Counted from the first letter of the stretch, positions 1 to 7,264 are shown. The stretch: DNA of 9,044 nucleotides from a bacterium HR23 (GCA_002923335.1 BEHZ01000066.1:1-9044), one strand, 5' to 3'. The notes: generated by a model not told the origin, from the sequence alone. Made by a program: numbers and translations.

Positions 1-1401
1 GTATTCTTGGATCAGCTCTTGCCGCCGCGCCTCCGGGTCGGCCGCCTGTTCCAGCTCGCGCCGGAAGACGATGTTCACCGCCCCCTCCGGCCCCATGACC
101 GCCACCTCCCCCGTAGGCCAGGCGTAGTTGATATCCCCCCGCAGGTGTTTACTGCTCATCACCAGGTAAGCACCCCCATAGGCCTTGCGCAGGAGGATGC
201 TGACCTTGGGCACCGTAGCCTCGGTATAAGCGTAGATGAGTTTCGCCCCGTGGCGGATAATGCCTCCATGCTCCTGGTGAACACCCGGCATAAATCCTGG
301 CACATCCACGAAAGTTACCAGAGGGATGTTGAAGCAGTCGCAGAAACGGACGAAGCGCGCCGCCTTCACCGAGGCGTCGATGTCCAAGACGCCCGCCAGG
401 TGTTGGGGTTGCTGGGCTACGACGCCCACCGTGCGCCCCGCCATACGGGCAAACCCCACAACAATATTGGGCGCCCAGCGCTCGTGCACCTCAAAGAAGT
501 CCCCCCGGTCTACCACTCGCCGGATAATTTCCTTGACATCGTAGGACTTCATAGGGTTCTCCGGAACGATGTAGCGCAGGGCCTCATCCCGGCGGTCGGG
601 CGGGTCGCCGGTTTCCACAATAGGGGGGTCTTCGGTGTTGTTGCTGGGGAGGAAGGAGAGGAGCCGGCGCACCGCTTGGAGACAATCCGCCTCGGTGTCG
701 TAGGCGAAGTGGGCCACCCCGCTCTTCGTGGTGTGGGCGTGGGCGCCCCCCAACTCCTCGTGCGTAACCTCCTCCCCCGTTACCGCCTTGATGACATCAG
801 GCCCCGTGATATACATCTGGCCGATGCCCCGCACCATAAAGATGAAGTCGGTGAGGGCGGGGGAGTAGGTGGCTCCCCCGGCGCTTGGCCCCAGAATGAC
901 CGATATCTGGGGGATAACCCCGCTGGCCAGCACATTGCGCTTGAAGATCTCTCCGTAGCCGGCCAGGCTGAACACCCCCTCCTGAATGCGTGCCCCGCCG
1001 GAGTCGCACATCCCCACCACCGGGGCACCCACCTTCATGGCCAGGTCCATGACCTTGCAAATCTTTTCGGCCACCGCCTCCGAAAGGGAACCGCCCAGGA
1101 CGGTGAAATCCTGGGCATAGACGAAAACGGTGCGCCCGTCCACGGTGCCCCAGCCGGTTACCACCGCGTCTCCCGGCACCTTCTGCTCCGCCAGGCCAAA
1201 CTCGGTGGCTCGGTGGGTCACCAGGGGGTCCAGTTCTTCAAAACTCCCCTCGTCCAGAAAGAGGGCGATGCGCTCTCGGGCGGTCAGTTTGCCTTTGGCA
1301 TGCTGTTGCTGAATACGCTTCTCGCCCCCGCCGAGACGGCCCTGGGCCTTGAGGCGCAAGAGGTGCTCCAGTTTGGCGGGAAAGGCAGAGGATTCGCTCA
1401 T
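1..1401 (-). CDS. pccB: Acyl-CoA carboxylase carboxyltransferase (beta) subunit, PccB/MmdA type, 3'-truncated by window edge
   Basis: This subunit transfers CO2 from carboxybiotin to an acyl-CoA, typically propionyl-CoA to methylmalonyl-CoA, in the cytoplasm together with a biotin carboxylase/BCCP partner. Reading the minus strand from the ATG at 1401-1399 gives 467 uninterrupted codons. The protein starts MSESSAFPAKLEHLL. It has the N-terminal crotonase-like domain with the first oxyanion-hole motif DSGGARIQEG (about 133-142), then GPSAGGATYSPALTDF (171-186) and ITGPDVIKAVTGEEV (198-212). The C-terminal domain has VDVPGFMPGV (365-374) and the second oxyanion region KAYGGAYLVMSS (406-417). 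Family members are about 510-530 residues, so roughly 50 C-terminal residues lie beyond position 1. A GAGAGGG ribosome site (1404-1410) precedes the ATG. The family is clear. Propionyl-CoA as substrate is likely but not proven, since acetyl-CoA and mixed-specificity enzymes look similar. The partner subunits are not in the window. Confidence 0.95.
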   Translation of the reverse strand, partial: MSESSAFPAKLEHLLRLKAQGRLGGGEKRIQQQHAKGKLTARERIALFLDEGSFEELDPLVTHRATEFGLAEQKVPGDAVVTGWGTVDGRTVFVYAQDFTVLGGSLSEAVAEKICKVMDLAMKVGAPVVGMCDSGGARIQEGVFSLAGYGEIFKRNVLASGVIPQISVILGPSAGGATYSPALTDFIFMVRGIGQMYITGPDVIKAVTGEEVTHEELGGAHAHTTKSGVAHFAYDTEADCLQAVRRLLSFLPSNNTEDPPIVETGDPPDRRDEALRYIVPENPMKSYDVKEIIRRVVDRGDFFEVHERWAPNIVVGFARMAGRTVGVVAQQPQHLAGVLDIDASVKAARFVRFCDCFNIPLVTFVDVPGFMPGVHQEHGGIIRHGAKLIYAYTEATVPKVSILLRKAYGGAYLVMSSKHLRGDINYAWPTGEVAVMGPEGAVNIVFRRELEQAADPEARRQELIQEY

Positions 1402-1423
1402 TGCCCTCTCTGGGAATAGGCGC

Positions 1424-1433
1424 CCACCGGTGG
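1424..1433. promoter_or_regulatory. 10-bp perfect palindrome in the carboxyltransferase leader
   Basis: CCACCGGTGG reads identically on both strands. It sits between the predicted minus-strand start point (about 1456) and the ribosome site of the carboxyltransferase gene. With no loop it is better suited to be a protein-binding site than an RNA hairpin. A chance occurrence in GC-rich DNA is quite possible. Confidence 0.25.
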
Positions 1434-1462
1434 CGGTCGGCGACCTTTGACCTCGCTAGTGA

Positions 1463-1491
1463 ATGCTAGCACACCCCTGGAGCAAGCGCAA
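1463..1491 (-). promoter_or_regulatory. Candidate promoter for the carboxyltransferase gene
   Basis: On the minus strand TTGCGC (1491-1486) and TAGCAT (1468-1463) are separated by exactly 17 bases. The -10 is preceded by TG with one intervening base (TGCTAGCAT), an extended -10 arrangement. The predicted start near 1456 would leave a leader of about 55 bases before the ATG at 1401. The -35 matches the consensus weakly (3/6), so this is a candidate only. Confidence 0.4.
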
Positions 1492-1574
1492 GGGCACCGA
1501 ACACGCTGTAATGGAGACAGAATCCGCAACATTTTTTGCCATCCCTACAAGCCATTCAGCGCTTTCGCCTCCTC

Positions 1575-1603
1575 TTGACACCTAACCCTGCGCTTCCTAT
1601 ACT
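1575..1603 (+). promoter_or_regulatory. Sigma70-type promoter of the ABC importer operon
   Basis: TTGACA (1575-1580) matches the -35 consensus exactly. TATACT (1598-1603), a 5/6 match to the -10, follows after exactly 17 bases. The predicted transcription start is near 1610, giving a leader of about 26 bases that contains the AAAGGAGG ribosome site (1622-1629), six bases before the ATG at 1636. This is the strongest promoter-like sequence in the window. Confidence 0.8.
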
Positions 1604-1618
1604 GGCGCTGATAGCGCC
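1604..1618. promoter_or_regulatory. Inverted repeat overlapping the importer transcription start (possible operator)
   Basis: GGCGCT (1604-1609) and AGCGCC (1613-1618) are perfect inverted copies around a 3-base centre, directly downstream of the -10 and across the expected start point. A repressor bound here would block the promoter. As RNA only part of it would be transcribed. Its position argues for an operator; the repressor is not identified. Confidence 0.35.
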
Positions 1619-1635
1619 CCGAAAGGAGGCGGGCA

Positions 1636-3393
1636 ATGCGCCGGCTTGTCTTGCTGGTGAGCATCCTAGCACTCATGGCCCTGGCCTGTCGGCCTGCCAC
1701 CGCTCCTACACCTACCCCTGCTCCCACTCCCAGGCCAGCGACATCACCCCCTATGGCGACGCCGACTCCCACGCCCTCTGTAGGGGTAACCCCTGCCCCT
1801 AATCTACCTGCCCCCACGCCCACACCCACCCCCATACCGACGCCCGCCCCCACAGCCAGACCCCGCTATGGGGGCACCCTTCGCTACGCCTCCCCTGAAC
1901 CCCCAAGCCTGGATGTGCACGCCCAAATCAGTTTCCTCACCCAAGCCCACGGTAGTTATGTCTACAATGGCCTCCTGCGCTTCCCTTATCCCCAGGAACA
2001 GAAGTTCCCTGCCGACTTCACCGTCTTCCCCGACCTGGCCGAGCGGTGGGAGTTCTCGGCCGATGGGAAGACCCTTACCCTCTACCTGCGGAAGGGGGTG
2101 CGCTGGCACAATCGCCCGCCAGTCAACGCCCGTGTGGTAAACGCCGAGGATGTGAAGTTCTCCCTGGAGCGTTTTGCCGCCAAGTCCGGCTTCCGCTATC
2201 GTGCCGAGCCGATTGACGCTATAGAGATTGTAGACCCCTCCACGGTGCGCTTGCGCTTGAAGGCTCCCCACGCCCCCATTCTGCACAACCTGGCAGACCC
2301 CTCCTTTATGTATATCCTGCCTAAAGAGGGAGCCACCTTCAAAGACTTCAACTCTGTTGAGGCGACCATCGGCACCGGCCCCTTTACCCTGGAGTCCTAC
2401 ACCCGTGGCGTCCAACTGGTCTACAAAAAGAACCCCGCCTTCTACCTGGAGGGCTCCCCCTACCTGGACCAGGTGGTGTGGGAGGTGGTGGCCGATTCCG
2501 CCACCCGCTTGGCTCTGCTCCGTGCGGGGCGCGTGGACACCATAGGCTATCGGGGGTTCATTGCCGAGGAAGAGGCCCGCCCCCTGGCCAAGGTGCGGCC
2601 CGACATCCCCATGACCAAATACCAGCGGGTAGAGATGGGCCATATCTACATGCGCACCGATAAACCGCCCTTCAGCGACATCCGGGTGCGCCAAGCCCTC
2701 TCCCTGGCCATCAACCGCCAGGCGTGGATAGATACCATCCACTACGGCGAAGGGTGTATAGACAACGGCCCCATCCCCTGCGCCCTGCAGACCTGGAAAC
2801 TGGACATCAGCAAAGAAGAGCCCGCCAAAGCGAAATACCAGGTGGGTTACGACCCGGCCGAGGCCAGGCGCTTGCTGGCCGACGCCGGCTTCCCCCAGGG
2901 CCTTGCCGTAACCTTGAACTACGCTGCCGTGGTCTACGGAGCCGTGTGGGATTCCCGTTACCAACTGGCCCAGCAAGACTTGGAAAAAGCCGGCTTCAAG
3001 GTTACCCTTGCACCGCAGGAATACGGCCTCTACATCTCCACCACCTACCTTGGCAAATACGAGCAGATGGCTATCGGCCCCGTTACCCCCTTCGGCGAGG
3101 TGGATGACTGGCTCTACGGCTTCTATTACCCCGGCCAGACCAATAACCGGAGCCATGTGGACGACCCTCAGTTGACCCCCCTCCTGGTGGCCCAGCGTCA
3201 GGCCCTTGACCCCGCCGAGCGCAAGCGCATCGTCCTGGAGATCCAGCGTTACCTCCTGGACAAGGCCTACTATGTCTACTTGCCTATCGGCTCCACCTTC
3301 AGCGTCCACCTGCCCCGCGTGCGCAACTTCGTCCAGCACGATTCCTACGGCATGGGCAAAATGGTCCAGTGGACATGGCTGGAGGAGAAGTAG
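1636..3393 (+). CDS. ABC transporter solute-binding lipoprotein, family 5 (peptide/nickel class)
   Basis: This is the extracytoplasmic receptor that captures the solute and delivers it to the two permeases encoded next. The 585-residue protein begins with a lipoprotein signal: Arg2-Arg3, a hydrophobic stretch at 4-17 and Cys18 after Ala-Leu-Ala. A linker made almost only of Thr, Pro and Ala follows (about 21-77), then the binding domain from RYGGTLRYASPEPPSLD (77 on). Family 5 hallmarks include LRKGVRWHN (151-159), NAEDVKFSLERF (169-180), IGTGPFTLESY (245-255) and DIRVRQALSLAINR (348-361). Two cysteines, 374 and 382, lie in a short insert and could form a disulphide. The start is fixed by AAAGGAGG six bases upstream of the ATG. 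Dipeptides, oligopeptides, nickel or sugars are all possible substrates, and the sequence alone does not choose. The nucleotide run under the linker is a low-complexity C-rich repeat. Confidence 0.95.
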   Translation: MRRLVLLVSILALMALACRPATAPTPTPAPTPRPATSPPMATPTPTPSVGVTPAPNLPAPTPTPTPIPTPAPTARPRYGGTLRYASPEPPSLDVHAQISFLTQAHGSYVYNGLLRFPYPQEQKFPADFTVFPDLAERWEFSADGKTLTLYLRKGVRWHNRPPVNARVVNAEDVKFSLERFAAKSGFRYRAEPIDAIEIVDPSTVRLRLKAPHAPILHNLADPSFMYILPKEGATFKDFNSVEATIGTGPFTLESYTRGVQLVYKKNPAFYLEGSPYLDQVVWEVVADSATRLALLRAGRVDTIGYRGFIAEEEARPLAKVRPDIPMTKYQRVEMGHIYMRTDKPPFSDIRVRQALSLAINRQAWIDTIHYGEGCIDNGPIPCALQTWKLDISKEEPAKAKYQVGYDPAEARRLLADAGFPQGLAVTLNYAAVVYGAVWDSRYQLAQQDLEKAGFKVTLAPQEYGLYISTTYLGKYEQMAIGPVTPFGEVDDWLYGFYYPGQTNNRSHVDDPQLTPLLVAQRQALDPAERKRIVLEIQRYLLDKAYYVYLPIGSTFSVHLPRVRNFVQHDSYGMGKMVQWTWLEEK

Positions 3394-3402
3394 GAGCCCA
3401 AC

Positions 3403-4347
3403 ATGCGCCAGTATGTCCTGCGTCGCGGCCTGTTCGTCATCCCTACCCTTGTTATGGTTACCATTGTGGTCTTCCTCATGCTCCGCTTCCTGCCTGGGGA
3501 TGTGGTGCACCAGATGCTGGAAGGCTACGCGTACGCCCCTACCGTGGAGGCCTTGCGCCGAGAGTTAGGCTTGGACAAGCCCCTGCTGGTGCAGTATGCC
3601 ACCTGGATAAGAGACATCTTTCGCGGCGACCTGGGCCACTCCCTCTGGACCAAACAGCCCATCGTTCAGGAGTTCGCCCGCCGGTTCCCCGTTACCCTGG
3701 AACTGGCCATCCTGACTATCCTGGTGTCTGTAGTGGTGGGGGTGGGGATAGGCGTCCTTTCCGCCATCCGCCAGGACTCCTGGGCCGACTACGGCGGGCG
3801 GGTCTTCGCCATCGCTATGCTGGCCATCCCCTACTTCTGGCTGGCGGTGCTGGTGGTGGTTCTCCCCTCCATTTACCTTCGCTGGACGCCCGTCTGGACC
3901 TATGTCCCTTTCACCGAGAACCCTGTGGAGAACCTGAAGATTATGAGCATCCCCGCCCTGGTGTTCGGGTTGACCCGTGCCGGCCCCGTCATGCGCTTGA
4001 TGCGCTCCTCCATGCTGGAGGTAATGCGCCAGGACTACATCCGCACCGCCTGGGCCAAAGGGCTGTCGGAGCAGGTAGTGATTACCCGTCACGCCCTCAA
4101 GAACGCCCTCATCCCTGTGGTGAGTATCATCGGCATTCAGACGCCCTTCCTCATCGGCGGGTCGGTGATTATGGAGTCCATCTTCCGCCTGCCAGGAGTG
4201 GGGCAGTTCTTCTTTGAGGCCCTTATCCGTCGGGACTACCCGGTGGTGCAGGGCATCAACCTGATCCTGGCCACCTTCGTCATTCTGCTGAACCTGGTGG
4301 TCGACCTCAGTTACGCCTATCTGGACCCACGGATTCGCTATCGTTAG
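3403..4347 (+). CDS. ABC transporter permease, DppB/OppB type
   Basis: This is one half of the membrane channel of a binding-protein-dependent importer of the peptide/nickel class. The 314-residue protein has an N-terminal membrane anchor (about 11-29) and a periplasmic segment with DKPLLVQYATWIRDIFRGDLG (58-78, shared by DppB-type proteins). Further membrane helices lie near 98-122, 136-155, 182-196, 234-258 and 286-305. The cytoplasmic EAA loop that contacts the ATPase is visible as RTAWAKGLSEQ...HALKNALIP (214-238). The ending DLSYAYLDPRIRY is typical of the family. An AGGAG ribosome site (3392-3396) overlaps the stop region of the binding-protein gene. The gap is only 9 bases, so the genes are cotranscribed and probably share translation control. 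Nothing appears truncated. Confidence 0.95.
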   Translation: MRQYVLRRGLFVIPTLVMVTIVVFLMLRFLPGDVVHQMLEGYAYAPTVEALRRELGLDKPLLVQYATWIRDIFRGDLGHSLWTKQPIVQEFARRFPVTLELAILTILVSVVVGVGIGVLSAIRQDSWADYGGRVFAIAMLAIPYFWLAVLVVVLPSIYLRWTPVWTYVPFTENPVENLKIMSIPALVFGLTRAGPVMRLMRSSMLEVMRQDYIRTAWAKGLSEQVVITRHALKNALIPVVSIIGIQTPFLIGGSVIMESIFRLPGVGQFFFEALIRRDYPVVQGINLILATFVILLNLVVDLSYAYLDPRIRYR

Positions 4348-4363
4348 AGGCCAGGGGGAGCAT

Positions 4364-5266
4364 ATGAGGGAAGCCGGGGAGACCGTCGGCATCCAAGGGG
4401 TGTGGAAGCGCCGTTTACCCTGGTGGGTGGAGGTGCTGGTGCGTCTGGTGCGCACCAAACCCCTGGGCCTGGCCGGAGCCGTGATCCTCTTGCTGATGGT
4501 CATGGCCGCTATCTTCGCCGACCTCATCGCTCCCTATGGCTACGCCCAGATCATCCCCGCCGACCGCTTCGCCGGCTACAGCAAGGCCCACTGGCTGGGG
4601 GCGGACCAGTTAGGGCGGGACCTCTTCACCCGCATCGTCTATGGAGCACGCATCTCCCTCTCCATCGGCTTTGCTGCGGTGCTCATTGCGTCCGTCGTTT
4701 CCCTGCTGATAGGGGTGCCCTCGGCCTATTTCGGCGGGCGCACCGACATCTTCCTCCAACGCCTTGTGGATGCCTGGATGGCCTTCCCCGGCCTCCTCAT
4801 TCTATTGACGGTGCTCTCCCTTACCGGCCCGGGGCTGGTGCAAATCACCATTGTGCTGGGCGTCTCCTCGGGCATCGCCAACTCCCGGGTGGTGCGGGGT
4901 GTTGCCCTTTCCATCAAGGAGAACCAGTATATAGAGGCGGCCCGTGCCCTGGGCGCCAGCCCCCTGCGCATTATGCTGGCCCATATGGTGCCCAACACCA
5001 TGGCCACCGTCATCGTGCTGGCGACCATTGGGCTGGGGACCGTTATCCTCACCGAGGCGAGTCTCTCCTTCCTGGGGTATGGAGTGCCCCCACCCACGCC
5101 CACCTGGGGCGGGATGCTGAGCCTGGAAGGCCTCCGCTACATGTATGACGCCCCGTGGATGGCCATCTGGCCGGGGGTTGCCCTCTCCCTGGCCGTCTTC
5201 GCCTTCAACATGTTTGGCGACGCCCTGCGGGACCTCCTGGACCCCCGCCTGCGGGGCGCAGGGTAA
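4364..5266 (+). CDS. ABC transporter permease, DppC/OppC type
   Basis: This is the second permease, which pairs with the DppB-type subunit upstream. The 300-residue protein has a cytoplasmic N-terminus with basic residues and a first helix at about 36-56. The DppC-type signature HWLGADQLGRDLFTRIVYG follows at 76-94. Further helices lie near 98-121, 141-165, 208-230 and 264-284. The EAA loop is EAARALGASPLRI (190-202), followed by the conserved LTEASLSFLGYG (229-240) and PTWGGML (246-252). It ends with GDALRDLLDPRLRG, the usual C-terminus. The ATG follows AGGGGGAG (4353-4360), and the gap to the previous gene is 16 bases, so it is the third gene of the operon. The two ATPase genes (DppD/DppF type) that often come next are absent, and the following gene is unrelated. 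Confidence 0.95.
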   Translation: MREAGETVGIQGVWKRRLPWWVEVLVRLVRTKPLGLAGAVILLLMVMAAIFADLIAPYGYAQIIPADRFAGYSKAHWLGADQLGRDLFTRIVYGARISLSIGFAAVLIASVVSLLIGVPSAYFGGRTDIFLQRLVDAWMAFPGLLILLTVLSLTGPGLVQITIVLGVSSGIANSRVVRGVALSIKENQYIEAARALGASPLRIMLAHMVPNTMATVIVLATIGLGTVILTEASLSFLGYGVPPPTPTWGGMLSLEGLRYMYDAPWMAIWPGVALSLAVFAFNMFGDALRDLLDPRLRGAG

Positions 5267-5269
5267 ATT

Positions 5270-5340
5270 GGGCGGTTTCACGGTCTTCTCCGCCCCGAAA
5301 AAATGCCCTGTTATGCCCCTTCCCTTACCTTGACGGGCGG
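5270..5340 (+). other. Short non-coding gap with a repeated GGGCGG/CCGCCC set
   Basis: CCGCCC (5290-5295) is complementary both to GGGCGG at 5270-5275 and to GGGCGG at 5335-5340. Two alternative hairpins are therefore possible after the permease stop codon. The first hairpin is followed by an A run, not a T run, so it is not a standard intrinsic terminator. The arms are short and GC-rich, and may be chance. Confidence 0.2.
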
Positions 5341-5358
5341 AGACCCTGGGGATACGCT
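5330..5358 (+). promoter_or_regulatory. Candidate promoter for the membrane protein-recombinase pair
   Basis: TTGACG (5330-5335) and TACGCT (5353-5358) are separated by 17 bases, in the 147-base gap after the importer operon. The -35 matches 5/6 of the consensus; the -10 matches only three positions, though these include the first two and the last. A start near 5365 would leave a leader of about 58 bases before the ATG at 5423. Confidence 0.4.
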
Positions 5359-5422
5359 AGTCGCACCAAGATGCCCGTTCCGGCGGGCCGTGGGGCCTTC
5401 TGGGCCTAGATAGGTGGTGGCT

Positions 5423-6121
5423 ATGGTGCACCTTTCGCCTTCCCGGTTGAGCGGGTGGTGTGCGGTGGCGGGGTCGGCCCTCCTCCTCATCGCCCTCCCA
5501 CTTCTGGTGCTGTTGCGCCCCCAGGGTCTTCCCGGCATCCACGCTCCCCTTCCCCAGACCATGACCGCCCTGCGAGGGGAGGTGCTTCCCTTCTGGATAG
5601 GGGAGCACCTGGTCCTGGGGGCCTTCTTCCTCCTGCTGGGTATAGCGGTGTGGGGGGCGAGCCAACCCCTGCAGGAGTGGAACCGCCTCCTGGGAGGGCT
5701 AGCCCTTTTGGTGGGAGCCGTTGCCCTCCTCGCCGCTGCCCTGGCATCCCTATGGCACGCCGTTGTGGACCCCGTCTTCGTCCGCCTATACGCTACCCAA
5801 GACCCGACCGCCCGCCAATACCTCCTGCAGATGGGCTTCCAGGTGGAGAAGATCCACTCCTTCCTTCGCCTGGCGGGCTATTTCTCCATCGTTTGGGCCT
5901 TCCTGTTCACTGTGGGGCACCTGGCCCAGCGCGGTTCACCCGCCTGGTGGGGCTGGATGGGATGGGCGCTGGTGGTAGCCATCGCCGTTTTCCCACCGGC
6001 GGGGCTGGTGTGGAGCCTGCCAGCCGGCCCTATCCTACTGGGGAAAGGCTTCTCCCTATCTCCCGGGGAGGGGAGGCCTGCGCCGGCTCGCCGACGCCTG
6101 CGGGCGAGGGCGCATTCGTAG
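5423..6121 (+). CDS. Multi-pass membrane protein of unknown function
   Basis: I do not recognise this 232-residue protein. It is strongly hydrophobic, with probable membrane helices at about 13-32, 57-79, 88-112, 150-168 and 178-206 (the last may be one long or two short helices). Between helices 3 and 4 lies a polar loop, DPVFVRLYATQDPTARQYLL (116-135), then a region containing Glu142, Lys143 and His145. The tail RPAPARRRLRARA (218-230) is highly basic and, by the positive-inside rule, probably cytoplasmic. I prefer the ATG at 5423 because AGGTGG (5412-5417) lies five bases before it. An in-frame GTG at 5414 would add only three residues. The gap to the recombinase gene is 33 bases, so the two are probably cotranscribed. 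No enzymatic motif is visible, and no role is assigned. Confidence 0.8.
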   Translation: MVHLSPSRLSGWCAVAGSALLLIALPLLVLLRPQGLPGIHAPLPQTMTALRGEVLPFWIGEHLVLGAFFLLLGIAVWGASQPLQEWNRLLGGLALLVGAVALLAAALASLWHAVVDPVFVRLYATQDPTARQYLLQMGFQVEKIHSFLRLAGYFSIVWAFLFTVGHLAQRGSPAWWGWMGWALVVAIAVFPPAGLVWSLPAGPILLGKGFSLSPGEGRPAPARRRLRARAHS

Positions 6122-6154
6122 GTAACCTCCGCACCTATTGCAGGGGGGCGTGCC

Positions 6155-7051
6155 GTGAAAGAACAGATAGATGCCTTCCTGGAGCACCTGGCGGTGGAGC
6201 GGGGAGCATCCCCCCATACCATCTCCGCCTACTGCAATGACCTGCACCAACTCCTGGACTTCCTCACCGCCCAGGAACACATCGTCCAGTGGACGCAGGT
6301 GGACCTGGGGGTGCTCACCCGTTTTGTCCTGTGGCTTATGGCGAAGGGCTATACCAATACCACTTTGGCCCGCCGAGTGGCTGCGGTGAAGTCCTTCCTG
6401 CACTTCCTGGTGCGGGAAGGGGTGCTCACCTCCAACCCTGCCGAAGACCTGGGTTCCCCCAAAACCGGCCGGCACCTGCCCAAGGCCCTCTCCGAGGAGG
6501 AGGTGGAGCGCCTCCTGGACGCCCCCGGCAAGGAGCAGACCCCCGAGGCTTTGCGAGACCGGGCCATGCTGGAACTCCTGTATGCCTCGGGGATGCGGGT
6601 GAGCGAGTTGACGGGTCTGGACCTAAGGGATGTAAACTTAGAGCAGGGGATGGTGCGCTGTCGGGGCAAGGGGGGAAAGGAGCGGGTTATCCCCATCCAC
6701 CAGACCGCCGTGCAGGCACTGCGGGCCTACCTGGAGCGGGGGCGTCCCCGTTTGGCCCCCAACCTGCGGGAGCAGGCCCTCTTTGTGAACCAACGGGGGG
6801 AGCGCCTCACGCGCCAGGGCTTCTGGCTTATCCTGAAGGGATACGCCCGCAAAGCGGGCATTACATCCCCCGTTACGCCCCATGTTCTGCGCCACAGTTT
6901 TGCCACCCACCTCCTGCGGGGAGGAGCACCCCTGCGTCATGTGCAGGAACTGCTGGGACACGCCAGCATCGCCACCACCCAAATCTACACCTACCTTACC
7001 AACCAGCAGCTGCAGAAGGCTTACGACCAGGCCCACCCTCGTGCCCACTAA
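6155..7051 (+). CDS. xerD: Site-specific tyrosine recombinase, XerC/XerD family
   Basis: This enzyme performs strand exchange at specific DNA sites. Housekeeping members resolve chromosome dimers at dif with FtsK, while relatives integrate mobile DNA. The protein has 298 residues, the usual XerD length. The N-terminal SAM-like core-binding domain (about 1-86) is followed by the catalytic domain (about 109-298). The full active site is present: Arg148 (ASGMRVSEL), Lys172 (GKGGKERVIP), His243 and Arg246 (HVLRHSFATHLL), His269 (LLGHASI) and nucleophile Tyr278 (TQIYTYL). The spacing is almost identical to E. coli XerD. The start is GTG at 6155, with a GGGGGG purine run (6143-6148) upstream. No integron-integrase insertion is seen between the HxxR and Tyr motifs. 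XerC and XerD are hard to separate by eye, so the symbol is provisional. The gene borders the compositionally odd methyltransferase region. Confidence 0.9.
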   Translation: MKEQIDAFLEHLAVERGASPHTISAYCNDLHQLLDFLTAQEHIVQWTQVDLGVLTRFVLWLMAKGYTNTTLARRVAAVKSFLHFLVREGVLTSNPAEDLGSPKTGRHLPKALSEEEVERLLDAPGKEQTPEALRDRAMLELLYASGMRVSELTGLDLRDVNLEQGMVRCRGKGGKERVIPIHQTAVQALRAYLERGRPRLAPNLREQALFVNQRGERLTRQGFWLILKGYARKAGITSPVTPHVLRHSFATHLLRGGAPLRHVQELLGHASIATTQIYTYLTNQQLQKAYDQAHPRAH

Positions 7052-7075
7052 CATCCCCCGTGCGCGCTTCCGCAG

Positions 7076-7183
7076 ACACCCCTGCAGGAACCGCCCAGCC
7101 CGTTGATGGGGGTGTGGCGCAAGGGCAGAGAAACCGTGGCGTGGGCTTGCGCCCCTGGTCTGGGTTGCCCACGCAACCGCCAC
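7076..7183 (+). other. Cluster of overlapping inverted repeats (possible structured RNA)
   Basis: ACACCCC (7076-7082) pairs with GGGGTGT (7109-7115). Directly adjoining, GGCGCAAG (7116-7123) pairs with CTTGCGCC (7146-7153). GCGTGGGC (7139-7146) pairs with GCCCACGC (7167-7174), flanked by GTG (7136-7138) and CAC (7181-7183), which could also pair. The last two stems interleave in the A-B-A'-B' order of an H-type pseudoknot, sharing only base 7146. They could alternatively be competing hairpins. They lie 25 bases or more downstream of the recombinase stop. Function is unknown. Confidence 0.35.
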
Positions 7184-7208
7184 CGCGATTTACTCGTGTA
7201 TACCTTCG

Positions 7209-7249
7209 TTGACGGTGCCTCCATACTTGACATCCCGCCTGTAGTTGAC
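7209..7249 (+). repeat. Three TTGAC motifs at exact 18-base spacing
   Basis: TTGAC occurs at 7209-7213, 7227-7231 and 7245-7249, exactly 18 bases apart. Two further copies lie at 7298-7302 and 7488-7492. Only the five-base core is shared, and the bases between differ. They could be binding-site half repeats, redundant -35 elements or coincidence. Confidence 0.3.
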
Positions 7250-7264
7250 CCTCAGGCTACTGTG

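Noticed and set aside
7..1419. Plus-strand open frame of about 470 codons spanning the start of the window
   Set aside because: It is antisense to the unmistakable carboxyltransferase gene. Its translation is a low-information His/Gly/Arg/Pro-rich string typical of GC-rich antisense frames.
1804..3510. Minus-strand open frame of 568 codons
   Set aside because: It lies opposite the binding-protein gene and the start of the first permease, both of which carry clear family motifs. The antisense frame resembles nothing and has no ribosome site that I could see.
3565..4527. Minus-strand open frame of 320 codons across the two permeases
   Set aside because: It covers the junction of two real permease genes in antisense, and its His/Gln/Gly-rich composition is that of a codon shadow.
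5270..5300. Intrinsic terminator after the importer operon
   Set aside because: The GGGCGG/CCGCCC hairpin has a 14-base loop and is followed by an A run, not a T run.
7191..7213. A dif-like Xer target site around the GTATAC palindrome
   Set aside because: The arms around GTATAC do not form the expected pair of 11-bp binding sites with a 6-8 bp centre, so there is no real support.
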